Made by a program: the position numbers and the translations under genes. A stretch of 64,000 nt of DNA from Hyphomicrobiales bacterium (lineage in GTDB: Bacteria; Pseudomonadota; Alphaproteobacteria; Rhizobiales; Rhizobiaceae): assembly GCA_017305935.1 (NCBI GenBank), contig JAFKJU010000025.1, positions 142,440 to 206,439 on the forward strand, written 5' to 3'. Positions 45,748-55,358 of this stretch are shown here, in pieces. Under the pieces are notes generated by a model, which was given only the letters and a program-made list of their open reading frames with translations, had not been told where the DNA came from and ran no database searches. Numbering within the stretch: the first letter of the stretch is position 1; each line of letters begins with the position of its first letter.

Positions 45748-46466
45748 TGACGGCTCCGGTTCGAACTGACGGCCCACGGGCCGCAACGCGTTCATGAAAA
45801 TGAATTTCTTTCGAACGCGGTTTCATATCACACTATTGGCGGGCGGCAATGCGATTTCAGGCGGAGGCATTTCCTGAGTGTGTTTCGAGGCGCGGCTTTC
45901 GGGATATTCTTTTGACGATACAATCGGTTGATTTCATATCGATCCCCACTTGGGGAGCGATATGGTCCAGCCGCGCGGGCGAAGGCGGTCTCGAAATTCG
46001 GTTTCAGCGTTTTCAGCGGTGTTGCGGCGACGAGGGAGTGCCTTATTTGAGAGAATACAATCTAGCTTTTTGATTTATAAGGAATTTAATTCGATCCGGT
46101 CTGCGTTTGCCGTTTTGGTTGATCTAAACGGTTTCATGAAATGCAAAGCTGAAAGAAATCAATTTTCACAATTAACGCGTCTTACCGAAAATCTGATTGA
46201 CTTCGATCCATTTATTCCCTATCTAAGAAAATTAATTACACCTTGAGGCGGTGGCGGGAGGAAATATCAACGATATCGCTCTTGCAGAGCGTAGTCGGCG
46301 TCTGATTGAGATCAGTCATGGTGCCCAGCCGACGCTTGCATAGGCGGCGGTGCCGAATGAGACGTTTCATCCACTCAGCGTAACGAAAACGAGCGGGCGC
46401 ACCTCGAAAGAGGCGGCGAGGGCGGACGCGTGTCCTCACGGCTGAAGAAGATCGGATCAATTGTTC
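45748..46466. other. long AT-rich gene-poor region between RpiR and M81 genes
   Basis: About 720 bases with markedly lower GC around 45795-46245 than in the surrounding genes. It holds only short unrelated frames. Near 45793-45833 there are several TGAAA/TTTCA-type half-sites (ttcatgaaaatgaa, gcggtttcat) that could be RpiR sites. A minus-strand mini-frame of 27 codons ending at 46236 has no recognisable homology. The composition may reflect a long regulatory region or foreign/decayed DNA. Confidence 0.5.
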
Positions 46467-47948
46467 ATGCGCATTTTCACCGCGTCGCTTGCGACCGAAA
46501 CCAACACATTCTCCCCCGTTCCGACGGATCTGAACGCCTTCAAGGCGGCGTTCTATGCCGGGCCGGGCGAGCATCCGGAAACGCCGACGCTCTGCTCCTC
46601 GGTCGTGCCGATCCTGCGGCGCCGGGCGCGCGCGGAAGGCTTTACCGTCATCGAAGGTACTTCCTGCTGGGCGGAGCCCGCCGGTCTCATCCAGCGCCGC
46701 ACCTATGAGATGCTGCGCGACCAGATCCTCGACGAGTTGCGGGCGGCGATGCCGGTCGATGCCGTAGTGCTCGGCCTGCATGGCGCGATGGTTGCCCAGG
46801 GCTATGACGATCCCGAAGGCGACCTGCTGTCGAAGGTTCGGGCCCTGGTCGGGCCGGATGTGCTGATCGCCGCCGAATTCGACCCGCATAGCCATCTGAC
46901 GATGCTGCGCGTCGCCAGTCTCGATATCATGGCCGCCTTCCTCGAATTTCCGCATACGGACTTCGAGCAGCGCGGCGAACATGTCGTCGAGCTGGCGCTG
47001 CGCACGTTGCGGGGCGAGATCAAGCCGGTCATTTCGACCTTCGATTGCCGCATGATCACCATCTATCCGACCAGCCGCGAGCCGATGCGCTCCTTCGTCG
47101 ACCGTCTGATGGCGCTGGAAGGCAAGGACGGCATCCTCTCCGCCTCGGTTATCCATGGCTTCATGGCCGGCGACGTGCCGGACATGGGCACCCGCATCGT
47201 CGTCGTCACCGACAACGACAGAGCCAAGGGCGATGCGCTCGCCAAGGCGCTCGGCCATGAGCTTTACGGGATGCGCAAGCGCACGACCATGCCGATGCTG
47301 GACACCGAGGCCGGGCTCGACCGGGCTCTCCACCTGCGCGCCACCCGACCGGACAAGCCGGCGGTCGTCGCCGATGTCTGGGACAATCCCGGCGGCGGCG
47401 TGGCGGGCGATGCCACCCATATCCTGCGACGGATTCTCGAGCGCGGCATCGAACATGTCGGCGTGGCGACGATCTGGGATCCGATCGCCGTTTCCTTCTG
47501 CCATGCGGCCGGCGAGGGCGCAGAACTCGACCTGCGCGTCGGCGGCAAATGCGGCCCCCAGGGCGGCGAGCCGCTGGATCTGCGCGTGACGGTGCAAGGT
47601 GTCTTCGATGCCGGCTGGCAGAGCTTTCGCAACAGCCGCGTGACGCTCGGCAGCACCGCCGTGGTGCGACCGATCGGTACGACGGTGGATATCGTGCTGA
47701 TCACCAGCCGCACACAGACCTACGAGCCGGATATCTTCTCGAACCAGGGCATCGATTTCGCCGGCAAGGCGCTGCTGCTGGTCAAGTCGACCAATCATTT
47801 CCATGCCGGCTTCCAGCCGATCGCTTCGGAGATCGTCTATGTCGCCGCGCCGACCTCCTATCCGACGGATCCCGCGACGACCCCGTACCGCAAGGCCAGC
47901 CTGGAATTGTGGCCGCGCGTCGCCGATCCCCTGGGGCTGGAATCGTAG
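46467..47948 (+). CDS. M81-family metallopeptidase (MlrC-like)
   Basis: 493 residues resembling MlrC, the zinc enzyme that opens linearised microcystin, a family widespread in bacteria that do not meet microcystin. TASLATETNTFSPVPTD begins the family, AAEFDPHSHLT and VLGLHGAMVAQG carry metal-site residues, and ADVWDNPGGGVAGDAT is the conserved glycine-rich turn. Its neighbours are an oligopeptide-type ABC transporter, so it may cleave an imported small peptide or amide. The ATG two codons after a TTG is used; the ribosome site is weak. Confidence 0.88.
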   Translation: MRIFTASLATETNTFSPVPTDLNAFKAAFYAGPGEHPETPTLCSSVVPILRRRARAEGFTVIEGTSCWAEPAGLIQRRTYEMLRDQILDELRAAMPVDAVVLGLHGAMVAQGYDDPEGDLLSKVRALVGPDVLIAAEFDPHSHLTMLRVASLDIMAAFLEFPHTDFEQRGEHVVELALRTLRGEIKPVISTFDCRMITIYPTSREPMRSFVDRLMALEGKDGILSASVIHGFMAGDVPDMGTRIVVVTDNDRAKGDALAKALGHELYGMRKRTTMPMLDTEAGLDRALHLRATRPDKPAVVADVWDNPGGGVAGDATHILRRILERGIEHVGVATIWDPIAVSFCHAAGEGAELDLRVGGKCGPQGGEPLDLRVTVQGVFDAGWQSFRNSRVTLGSTAVVRPIGTTVDIVLITSRTQTYEPDIFSNQGIDFAGKALLLVKSTNHFHAGFQPIASEIVYVAAPTSYPTDPATTPYRKASLELWPRVADPLGLES

Positions 47949-47954
47949 ATCGCG

Positions 47955-47970
47955 GACCGCCTCGGCGGTC
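47955..47970 (+). terminator. small hairpin after the M81 gene
   Basis: GACCGC pairs with GCGGTC around CTCG, 6 bases past the stop. With the T-poor tail it may be only a pause or processing site inside the operon. Confidence 0.3.
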
Positions 47971-48034
47971 TTCGCAACCGTGCATTTGAAAAGACAGGGA
48001 CCGCCAAGGTCGCTCAATCCGAAAGGGGAACCCC

Positions 48035-49552
48035 ATGAAAAGTGCATTTCTTCTCGCAACGCTTGCGGCGCTGGCCGGAACCAGCGGCCTCGCTCTCGCA
48101 CAGGCGCAGGGCGATGGTGTTCTCACTGTCGCGACCATCGGCGAACCGCCGACCCTGGACGTCATGCAGACGGCGACCGACATCGTCCTGACCATCGACC
48201 AGCACATCTTCGAAACGCTCTATACCTATGATGCGCAGTGGAAGTCCGTGCCGCTGCTGGCCGCCGCCATGCCCGAGATCTCCGAGGACGGACTGACCTA
48301 TCGCATCCCGATCCGCGAAGGCGTGAAATTCCATGACGGCAGCGATCTCGACTCCAGGGACGTCACCGCCTCGCTGAAGCGCTGGATGGCGCTCTATCCG
48401 AAGGGCAAGCAGGTCGCCACCATCGTCGAAAGCCTGACCGAGGACGGCGACCATGCCGTCGTCTTCAAGCTGAAGTCGCGTTATGCGCCGCTGCTCGCCA
48501 CGCTGTCGCAGGCCTCGGTCATCATGCCCTCGGAAAAGATCGCCGACACGCTGACCGAATTCGTCGGCACCGGCCCCTATGTGCTGAAGGAGCGCAAGCC
48601 GGACCAGTACACCCAGCTCGTCCGCTTCGATGGCTACAAGTCGCCGGAAGGCGAGCCGAGCAATTATGCCGGCAAGCGCGAGGCCATCGCCAAGGAAATC
48701 CGCTTCGTTCCGGTTCCCGATGCCAATACCCGTGTCGAGGGCTTGATCTCCGGCCAGTTCGATTTCGCCGACTCGCTGCCGGTCAGCACCTATGAGCGCA
48801 TCGAGGCCAGCGGCACCGCCAAGCCGGTGATCTTCGAAAATTCCGGTTGGGTGTCGCTTAACATGAATATGAAGGAGGGTCTTCTCACCAAGAAGCCGCT
48901 GCGCCAGGCTGTCCAGGCCGCGCTCAACGCCTCCGACATGATGCTCGCCGCCTTCTCGGACGAGCGGTTCTTCAGCATCGACGGCTCGTTCTTCCCCAAG
49001 GGTTCGGCCTGGTACACCGAAGCCGGCGTCGCCCGTTACGGCGAAGGCGATCCGGAAGCCGCCGCCAAGCTGCTTGCCGAAGCCGGCTATGACGGCACGC
49101 CGATCCGGCTGCTGACCAGCCGCCAATACGAGTTCCACTACAAGCTCGGCGAAGTCGCCAAGGCCTATCTCGAAGCCGCTGGCTTCAAGGTGGACATGCA
49201 GGTGGTCGACTGGGCGACGCTGACCACCCGGCGCGGCGATCCCAAGGAGTGGGACATCTTCATCACCCATTCCAACTTTCCCGGCGACCCGACGACGATC
49301 AACACCATTACCGACGCCTATCCGGGCTGGTATGTTTCGCAGCAGAAGGCGACCGCCGTCAAAGCCTATATGGACGCGCTGGACGACACCGCCAAGGCCA
49401 AGGCCTGGGAAGGCATCCAGACGGTCATCTATGACGATGCGCCGCTCTATAAAGTCGGCAATTTCAACGGCTTGACGGGTGTCGGCGCGTCGGTCGGCGG
49501 CTATACGCCGACCTATTGGCCGCATTTCTGGAACGTCACCCCGAAAAAGTGA
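48035..49552 (+). CDS. peptide/opine-type ABC transporter substrate-binding protein
   Basis: 505-residue family 5 binding protein with a Sec signal peptide ending near ALAQAQ. VLTVATIGEPPTLDVMQTATDIVLTIDQHIFETLYTYD is split as ATIGEPPTLD and HIFETLYTYD; YRIPIREGVKFHDGSDLDSRDVTASLKRW is the central signature of dipeptide/oligopeptide receptors. It would collect the substrate of the MlrC-like enzyme in the periplasm. First of four transporter genes, with a good AAAGGGG ribosome site. Confidence 0.92.
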   Translation: MKSAFLLATLAALAGTSGLALAQAQGDGVLTVATIGEPPTLDVMQTATDIVLTIDQHIFETLYTYDAQWKSVPLLAAAMPEISEDGLTYRIPIREGVKFHDGSDLDSRDVTASLKRWMALYPKGKQVATIVESLTEDGDHAVVFKLKSRYAPLLATLSQASVIMPSEKIADTLTEFVGTGPYVLKERKPDQYTQLVRFDGYKSPEGEPSNYAGKREAIAKEIRFVPVPDANTRVEGLISGQFDFADSLPVSTYERIEASGTAKPVIFENSGWVSLNMNMKEGLLTKKPLRQAVQAALNASDMMLAAFSDERFFSIDGSFFPKGSAWYTEAGVARYGEGDPEAAAKLLAEAGYDGTPIRLLTSRQYEFHYKLGEVAKAYLEAAGFKVDMQVVDWATLTTRRGDPKEWDIFITHSNFPGDPTTINTITDAYPGWYVSQQKATAVKAYMDALDDTAKAKAWEGIQTVIYDDAPLYKVGNFNGLTGVGASVGGYTPTYWPHFWNVTPKK

Positions 49553-49563
49553 GGCGACAGGCC

Positions 49564-50514
49564 ATGGCGAGGATTTCCTGGGGACTTTTGCACCGGCTGG
49601 GAGGCATGCTGATCGTGCTTGCCCTCGTCGTGACGGTGGTTTTCATCATCGTCCGGGTCACCCCGGGCGACCCCGCAGCGGTCATGCTGGGGTCGGATGC
49701 GACCCCGGAAGACATCGCGCAACTGCGCTCGAGGATGGGGCTGGACGCGCCGCTGATCGTGCAGTACGGGCAGTTCGTCGGCGGCATCCTCAGGGGTGAT
49801 CTCGGCCAGTCGATCTTCCTGAACCAGCCGGTGACGCAGGCGCTCGCCGCGCGCGCCGAACCGACCTTCTTCCTGACGCTGTTCTCGATCCTCATCGCGG
49901 TGGCGATCGCGCTGCCGGTCGGCGTGCTCTCCGCCGTCCGGCGCGGCACGCTTTTCGACCAGATCGTCGTCACCCTCACCATGGTGGCGGCAAGCGTGCC
50001 GAGCTTCTGGCTGGGGCTGATGCTCATCCAGGTCTTCGCGGTCGGCACGGGCTGGTTCCCGGCCTCCGGTTATGGCGGCCCGGATACGCCCTTCCTGGAG
50101 CGGCTGCACCACCTCGTGCTGCCGGCCGTGGCGCTCGGCGTCGTCAATTCGGCGCTGATCACCCGCTTCACCCGTGCCGCGATGCTCGATGTCCTCGGCG
50201 AGGACTACGTGCGCACCGCCCGCGCCAAGGGGGCGAACGAGCGCCGGGTGATCCTCAAGCATGCGCTGAAGAACGCGCTGATCCCGATCATCACCGTCAT
50301 CGGCCTGTCGGTCGCCATGCTGGTCGCCGGCGCCGTCGTCACCGAAACCGTGTTCGGCCTGCCGGGGGTCGGAAATCTGGTGGTCTCGGCCGTGCTGCGG
50401 CGCGACTATCCGGTCATCCAGGGCACGCTGCTGGTTGTCGCCGCAATCTACGTGCTCATCAATTTCATCGTCGACATGCTCTACATTCTCGTCGATCCGA
50501 GGGTCCGCCTATGA
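49564..50514 (+). CDS. peptide ABC transporter permease (DppB/GsiC type)
   Basis: 316 residues with six expected membrane helices. FIIVRVTPGDPAAVMLG is the DppB-type N-terminal signature, and DYVRTARAKGANERRVILKHALKNALIP is the EAA cytoplasmic loop. The ATG at this position follows the binding-protein stop by 11 bases; the longer frame lies within that gene. It overlaps the second permease by 4 bases (ATGA). Confidence 0.93.
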   Translation: MARISWGLLHRLGGMLIVLALVVTVVFIIVRVTPGDPAAVMLGSDATPEDIAQLRSRMGLDAPLIVQYGQFVGGILRGDLGQSIFLNQPVTQALAARAEPTFFLTLFSILIAVAIALPVGVLSAVRRGTLFDQIVVTLTMVAASVPSFWLGLMLIQVFAVGTGWFPASGYGGPDTPFLERLHHLVLPAVALGVVNSALITRFTRAAMLDVLGEDYVRTARAKGANERRVILKHALKNALIPIITVIGLSVAMLVAGAVVTETVFGLPGVGNLVVSAVLRRDYPVIQGTLLVVAAIYVLINFIVDMLYILVDPRVRL

Positions 50515-51371
50515 TTGCCGCTTCCACCACCATGCCTGTCGTGGCCGGCCTGCGGCGCCTGTTCCGCAACCGCGCCATTCTGCTTGGCGCGATCGTCCTG
50601 GCGCTCGTCGTCCTCGCCGCCATCCTGGCTCCGTTGATCGCGCCCTATGCGCCCAACAAGCTGTCGATCGTCAACAAGCTCAAGGGCCCGTCGCTCACCC
50701 ATCTCTTCGGCACCGACGAGTTCGGCCGCGACATCTTCTCGCGGGCGATCTATGCGGGGCGGATTTCGCTGCTCGTCAGCCTCGGCGTCGTCTTCATCTC
50801 CACCGTGCTCGGCGTGATCATGGGGGTCGCCGCCGGCTATTTCCGCCAGCTCGACGCGCCGATCTCGCGCCTGCTGGATGCCATGATGTCTTTTCCGGAT
50901 ATCCTGCTGGCCATCGCGCTGGTCGCGGCCTTGGGACCGTCGCTGGCGACCGTCATCATCGCGCTCGGCATCACCTATGCCCCTCGGCTTGCCCGCATCG
51001 TGCGCGGCTCGACGCTGGTGCTGCGCGAACTGCCCTATATCGAGGCGGCCGTCGCCATGGGCCTACCGACCTGGCAGGTGCTGATGCGTCACGTCCTGCT
51101 CAACCTCGCCTCGCCGATCCTCGTCCAGGCCACCTTCGTCTTCGCCTCGGCGATGCTGGCGGAAGCCAGCTTGTCTTTCCTCGGCGTCGGCGTCTCCAGC
51201 GACATGCCCACCTGGGGCACGATGCTGGCGTCCGGCCGCGAGTTCATGAACAATGCGCCTTGGTTGATGATCTTCCCTGGCCTCGCCATCGTCCTCTCCG
51301 TCCTGTCGCTGCAATTGCTGGGCGACGGCCTGCGCGATCTGGTCGATCCGCGCCTTGCGAAGGAAAGCTGA
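50511..51371 (+). CDS. peptide ABC transporter permease (DppC/GsiD type)
   Basis: 286 residues. HLFGTDEFGRDIFSRAIYAGRISL is the DppC signature with the LGTDxxGRD pattern, and YIEAAVAMGLPTWQVLMRHVLLNLASPIL is the EAA loop. SFLGVGVSSDMPTWGTMLA closes the family core. It overlaps the first permease and is followed 2 bases later by the ATPase gene. Confidence 0.93.
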   Translation: MIAASTTMPVVAGLRRLFRNRAILLGAIVLALVVLAAILAPLIAPYAPNKLSIVNKLKGPSLTHLFGTDEFGRDIFSRAIYAGRISLLVSLGVVFISTVLGVIMGVAAGYFRQLDAPISRLLDAMMSFPDILLAIALVAALGPSLATVIIALGITYAPRLARIVRGSTLVLRELPYIEAAVAMGLPTWQVLMRHVLLNLASPILVQATFVFASAMLAEASLSFLGVGVSSDMPTWGTMLASGREFMNNAPWLMIFPGLAIVLSVLSLQLLGDGLRDLVDPRLAKES

Positions 51372-51373
51372 TC

Positions 51374-53179
51374 ATGCGTGAAAAGGCTACACCGGTCCTG
51401 TCAATCGAGAACCTGACCACCTCCTTCAAGACGCCGGACGGCTGGCGCGCCGTCATCCGCGATATCAGCCTGCATGTCGATGCCGGCGAGACGGTGGCGA
51501 TCGTCGGCGAATCCGGCTCCGGCAAGAGCGTCACGGCGCTCTCCACCATGCGCCTGCTGCCGGCCGGCAAGGCCCGCTGCGAAGGCCGCATCCTGCTGCA
51601 GGGCAAGGATCTGTTGCAAGCTTCCGAAGCCGAGATGCGCTCGGTGCGCGGCGGCTCCATCGGCATGATCTTTCAGGAGCCGATGACCTCGCTCAACCCG
51701 GTCTTCACCATCGGCAACCAGCTTGCCGAGGCGCTGGTGCTCCACCAGAACCTGTCCTGGTCGGCGGCCGAGGCCGAGGCGTTGCGCATGATGGAGCGGG
51801 TGCGCATTCCCGCGGCGAAGACGCGGCTGTACGAATATCCGCATAAATTCTCCGGCGGCATGCGCCAGCGCGTCATGATCGCCATGGCGCTGGCCTGCCG
51901 GCCGAAACTGCTGATCGCCGACGAGCCGACGACGGCGCTCGACGTCACCATCCAGGCCGAGATCCTGCATCTCATCCGCGAGCTTCAGCGCGAGGAGAAC
52001 ATGGGCGTGCTGATGATCACCCACGACATGGGCGTGGTGGCCGAAGTCGCCGACCGCGCCGTGGTGATGTTCCGCGGCGACATGGTCGAGACCGGCCGCA
52101 CGCAGGATATTTTTGCCGCGCCGGCCCAAGTCTATACCAAATCGCTGCTCGCCTCGATCCCGAGGCTCGGGACCATGGGCGAGGCCAAGGCCCCGAAACG
52201 CTTCCCGGAAGTCGACGCCGAAACGGGCGAGGCCATCGACGGGCGGGAGGCGAAGGCCGTTCCGGCGGAAGCCGCGCCCATCCTGCAGGTCTCCGATCTC
52301 GCCATCCGCTTCGACCTGCCGACTGGCCGCGTCCACGCGGTGGAAGGCGTGTCCTTCGACCTGCGCCCGGGCGAGACGCTGTCGCTGGTCGGTGAATCCG
52401 GCTGCGGCAAGTCGACCACCGGCCGCGCCATCATCCGACTCAACAATCCGACCGCCGGCGTGATCAAGGTCGAGGGCCGGGACGTGTTGCAGGCGGGCGG
52501 GCGCGACATGCGTGCGGTGCGCCGCACCGCGCAGATGATCTTCCAGGATCCCTTCGCCTCGCTCAATCCGCGCATCACCATCGGTTCGGCGATTGCCGAA
52601 CCCATGCTGGCGCATGGGCTGATGGGCAAGCGCGAGGCAAAGGCGCGCGTCGTCGAACTTCTCGATCAGGTCGGCCTCTCCGCCGCCATGGCCGAGCGTT
52701 TTCCGCATGAATTCTCCGGCGGCCAGCGGCAGCGCGTGTCCATCGCCCGGGCGCTGGCGCTCGATCCGAAGCTGATCGTCGCCGACGAGGCGGTTTCGGC
52801 GCTCGACGTTTCCGTGAAGGCGCAGGTCTGCAATCTGCTGCTCGACCTGCAGGAAAAGCGCGGCCTCTCCTACCTGTTCATCTCGCATGACATGGCGGTG
52901 GTCGAGCGCATGAGCCATCGTGTCGCGGTGATGTATCTCGGCGAAATCGTCGAGATCGGCCCGCGTGCGGCGATCTTCGACAATCCGCAGCATCCCTATA
53001 CGCAGCGCCTGATCGCGGCCGTGCCGATCCCCGATCCATCGCGGCGCGGCAAAGCCCGCCCGCCGCTTGGCGAGGAAATCAGGAGCCCCGTGCGTCCCTT
53101 CGATTATGTGCCGCCGAAACGGATTTACCGCGAAGTTTCGTCAGGTCACTTCGTGCAGGAAACCGCCGCAGCGGCATAG
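51374..53179 (+). CDS. peptide ABC transporter fused double ATPase (GsiA type)
   Basis: 601 residues with two complete nucleotide-binding domains in one chain, equivalent to DppD plus DppF. First domain: Walker A GESGSGKS, signature FSGGMRQRVMIAMA, Walker B LLIADEPTTALD, switch MITHDMGVVAE. Second domain: GESGCGKST, FSGGQRQRVSIARA, LIVADEAVSALDVS and FISHDMAVVE; its Walker B has DEAVSALD instead of DEPTSALD, which is tolerated in this family. NPQHPYTQRLIAAVP is the oligopeptide C-terminal motif. The large frame beginning further upstream is not used. Confidence 0.93.
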   Translation: MREKATPVLSIENLTTSFKTPDGWRAVIRDISLHVDAGETVAIVGESGSGKSVTALSTMRLLPAGKARCEGRILLQGKDLLQASEAEMRSVRGGSIGMIFQEPMTSLNPVFTIGNQLAEALVLHQNLSWSAAEAEALRMMERVRIPAAKTRLYEYPHKFSGGMRQRVMIAMALACRPKLLIADEPTTALDVTIQAEILHLIRELQREENMGVLMITHDMGVVAEVADRAVVMFRGDMVETGRTQDIFAAPAQVYTKSLLASIPRLGTMGEAKAPKRFPEVDAETGEAIDGREAKAVPAEAAPILQVSDLAIRFDLPTGRVHAVEGVSFDLRPGETLSLVGESGCGKSTTGRAIIRLNNPTAGVIKVEGRDVLQAGGRDMRAVRRTAQMIFQDPFASLNPRITIGSAIAEPMLAHGLMGKREAKARVVELLDQVGLSAAMAERFPHEFSGGQRQRVSIARALALDPKLIVADEAVSALDVSVKAQVCNLLLDLQEKRGLSYLFISHDMAVVERMSHRVAVMYLGEIVEIGPRAAIFDNPQHPYTQRLIAAVPIPDPSRRGKARPPLGEEIRSPVRPFDYVPPKRIYREVSSGHFVQETAAAA

Positions 53180-53305
53180 CCGGTACCTTGCCGACGCGCC
53201 AACCCCCACGACATTCCGTGCATAACAGGGTAAGAGGAGCGATATTTCGGTTTCCGAGTCGAAGGCGATCGCCTCGGGTCGCGCAAGAGGCGGAAGGACG
53301 CAACG

Positions 53306-53689
53306 ATGAATATCGCCCAATATGCAACGGGGCTGCAGCATGTCGGCATCCCGACCAATGACATGGAAGCTTCGGTTCGCTTCTACACCGGCCTCGGCTT
53401 CGACATCCTCCACCAGACGCGCAACGGCGACAGCCGGGTGGTTTTCCTGAAGCTGCGGGATTTCGTCGTCGAGATCTGGGAAGGACCGGCAGCCGGCCTT
53501 TCCGGCGCGATCGATCACATCGCCATCGACGTCATCGATATCGAGTCGGTTTTCGAGGTCATTTCGAAGGCGGGCCTGCAGGCGATCGAAGGCGGAATTC
53601 GCGAACTGCCCTTCTGGGAGCGCGGCGTGCGCTATTTCACGATCAATGGCCCGAATGCCGAGAAGGTCGAGTTCATCCAGAAACTCTGA
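53306..53689 (+). CDS. VOC (glyoxalase/bleomycin-resistance) family protein
   Basis: 127 residues forming two beta-alpha-beta-beta-beta modules: GLQHVGIPTNDMEASVRFYTGLGFDILHQ and IDHIAIDVIDIESVFEVISKAG. Candidate metal ligands are His13 in LQHVGI, a glutamate in VVEIWEG, His in IDHIAID and the C-terminal glutamate in KVEFIQ. GGAAGGA precedes the ATG. It could belong to the transporter operon or stand alone after 126 bases. The substrate is unknown. Confidence 0.8.
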   Translation: MNIAQYATGLQHVGIPTNDMEASVRFYTGLGFDILHQTRNGDSRVVFLKLRDFVVEIWEGPAAGLSGAIDHIAIDVIDIESVFEVISKAGLQAIEGGIRELPFWERGVRYFTINGPNAEKVEFIQKL

Positions 53690-53727
53690 TCCCTCAGGCG
53701 CCGGTTTTCGGTTTCGACAGCAAAAAA

Positions 53728-53754
53728 GCCCCCGCGCGGTGTCCGCGCGGGGGC
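53728..53754. terminator. strong bidirectional intrinsic terminator
   Basis: GCCCCCGCGCGG and CCGCGCGGGGGC pair perfectly over 12 bp around TGT, with AAAAAA on the left and TTTT on the right. It ends both the VOC gene on the plus strand and the convergent aldehyde dehydrogenase on the minus strand. Confidence 0.92.
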
Positions 53755-53772
53755 TTTTGCATTCGGCTTGGC

Positions 53773-55311
53773 TTATTCGACGTCGAACTTGACGCCCTGG
53801 GCCAGCGGCAGGGTCTTGCCGTAGTTGATGGTGTTGGTCGCGCGGCGCATGTAACCCTTCCAGGCGTCGGAGCCGGATTCACGGCCGCCGCCGGTTTCCT
53901 TTTCACCACCGAAGGCGCCGCCGATTTCGGCGCCGGAGGGGCCGATGTTGACGTTGGCGATGCCGCAATCGGAGCCGCGAACCGAGACGAAGGTTTCGGC
54001 TTCCTGCATGTTGTTGGTGAAGATCGACGACGACAGGCCCTGCGGCACGGCGTTGTTGAGGCGCAGCGCTTCGTCGAAATCGCTGTACTTGATCACGTAG
54101 AGGATCGGCGCGAAGGTTTCGTGCTCGACCGGGCCGGTCTGAGACGGCATTTCGACGAGGGCCGGGCGGACGTAGTAGGCGTTGTCGGCGCCGACATCGA
54201 CGCGGTCGCCGCCGGTGATGCTGCCGCCGGCGGTCCTGGCGCCGTCGAGGGCCTTCTGCATGCTGTCGAAGGCGGCCTTGTCGATCAGCGGGCCGACCAG
54301 CGTGCCGTTTTCGAGCGGGCTGGCGACGGTGACCGAGCTGTAAGCCTTGCGCAGGCGCGGAACGAGGGCATCGTAGACACTGTCATGAACGAAGAGGCGG
54401 CGCAGGCTGGTGCAGCGCTGGCCGGCCGTGCCCATGGCGGCGAAGGCGACGCCGCGCAGCGTCAGGTCGAGATCGGCGCTCGGGCAGACGATCGCGGCAT
54501 TGTTGCCGCCGAGTTCAAGGATCGAGCGGGCGAAGCGCTTTGCAAGGCGCGGGCCGACTTCACGGCCCATGCGGGTCGAGCCGGTGGCCGAAACGAGCGG
54601 TACCTTGACATTGTCGACCAGCAGCTCGCCGATGGCACGGTCGCCGATCAGGACGGAGGACAGGCCGGCCGGAGCAACACCGCCTTCAGCGACGAAACGC
54701 TTGATGGCGCGCTCCAGCAGGGCCTGCGAGGCGAGCGCGGTCAGCGGGGTCTTTTCGGAGGGCTTCCAGACGGTGGCATTGCCGCAGACCAGCGCCAGCG
54801 CCGCGTTCCACGACCAGACGGCGACGGGGAAGTTGAAGGCCGAGATGATGCCGACGACGCCGAGCGGATGCCAGGTTTCCATCATGCGATGCTCGGAACG
54901 CTCGGTGGCGATCGTCAGGCCGTAAAGCTGGCGCGACAGGCCGACGGCGAAATCGCAGATGTCGATCATTTCCTGGACTTCGCCAAGACCTTCGGAGGTG
55001 ATCTTGCCGACTTCCAGCGAGACGAGGCGGCCAAGTGCTGCCTTGCCGGCGCGCAGTTCCTCGCCGAGCAGGCGGATCAGCTCGCCGCGCTTCGGCGCCG
55101 GCACCTTGCGCCATTCGAGGAAGGCATTGTGCGCCTCTTCGATCTTGCGGTTGGCGGCTTCCGGCGAATCCTCCGGCAGACGGCCGATCACTTCACCGTT
55201 GACCGGCGAGGTGACGGTCAGCGTGCCGCCGGTATAGGCGTTTTCGGCAACGCCGAGTTCGCTCAGGATGGACTTCACCTCTGCGGCAAGGTCAAGTTTT
55301 GCAACGGTCAT
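53773..55311 (-). CDS. amaB: L-aminoadipate-semialdehyde / piperideine-6-carboxylate dehydrogenase (ALDH7, AmaB-like)
   Basis: NAD-dependent aldehyde dehydrogenase of the ALDH7 group, 512 residues. The nucleophile is in MGTAGQRCTSLRRLFVH and the catalytic glutamate in ILELGGNNAAI; FNFPVAVWSWNAALALVCGN is the NAD-binding segment in its ALDH7 form, and GSDCGIANVNIGPSGAEIGGAFGGEK, split at GPSGAEIGG, closes the family. It oxidises alpha-aminoadipate semialdehyde (open form of piperideine-6-carboxylate) to aminoadipate. The oxidase that makes this substrate is encoded 47 bases upstream. Confidence 0.9.
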   Translation of the reverse strand: MTVAKLDLAAEVKSILSELGVAENAYTGGTLTVTSPVNGEVIGRLPEDSPEAANRKIEEAHNAFLEWRKVPAPKRGELIRLLGEELRAGKAALGRLVSLEVGKITSEGLGEVQEMIDICDFAVGLSRQLYGLTIATERSEHRMMETWHPLGVVGIISAFNFPVAVWSWNAALALVCGNATVWKPSEKTPLTALASQALLERAIKRFVAEGGVAPAGLSSVLIGDRAIGELLVDNVKVPLVSATGSTRMGREVGPRLAKRFARSILELGGNNAAIVCPSADLDLTLRGVAFAAMGTAGQRCTSLRRLFVHDSVYDALVPRLRKAYSSVTVASPLENGTLVGPLIDKAAFDSMQKALDGARTAGGSITGGDRVDVGADNAYYVRPALVEMPSQTGPVEHETFAPILYVIKYSDFDEALRLNNAVPQGLSSSIFTNNMQEAETFVSVRGSDCGIANVNIGPSGAEIGGAFGGEKETGGGRESGSDAWKGYMRRATNTINYGKTLPLAQGVKFDVE

Positions 55312-55358
55312 GGATGTCTCCCCCGTGGGTTGTCGTTGTCTGGTTCAGTCCGGCGCGC

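Noticed and set aside
46236..46319. 27-codon minus-strand frame in the AT-rich gap
   Set aside because: No ribosome site of note, no similarity I recognise, and it would be the only coding evidence in the gap. Not annotated as a gene.
50435..51373. Upstream extension of the double ATPase frame
   Set aside because: It lies inside the second permease gene in another frame. The ATG at 51374, two bases after the permease stop, gives the normal N-terminus.
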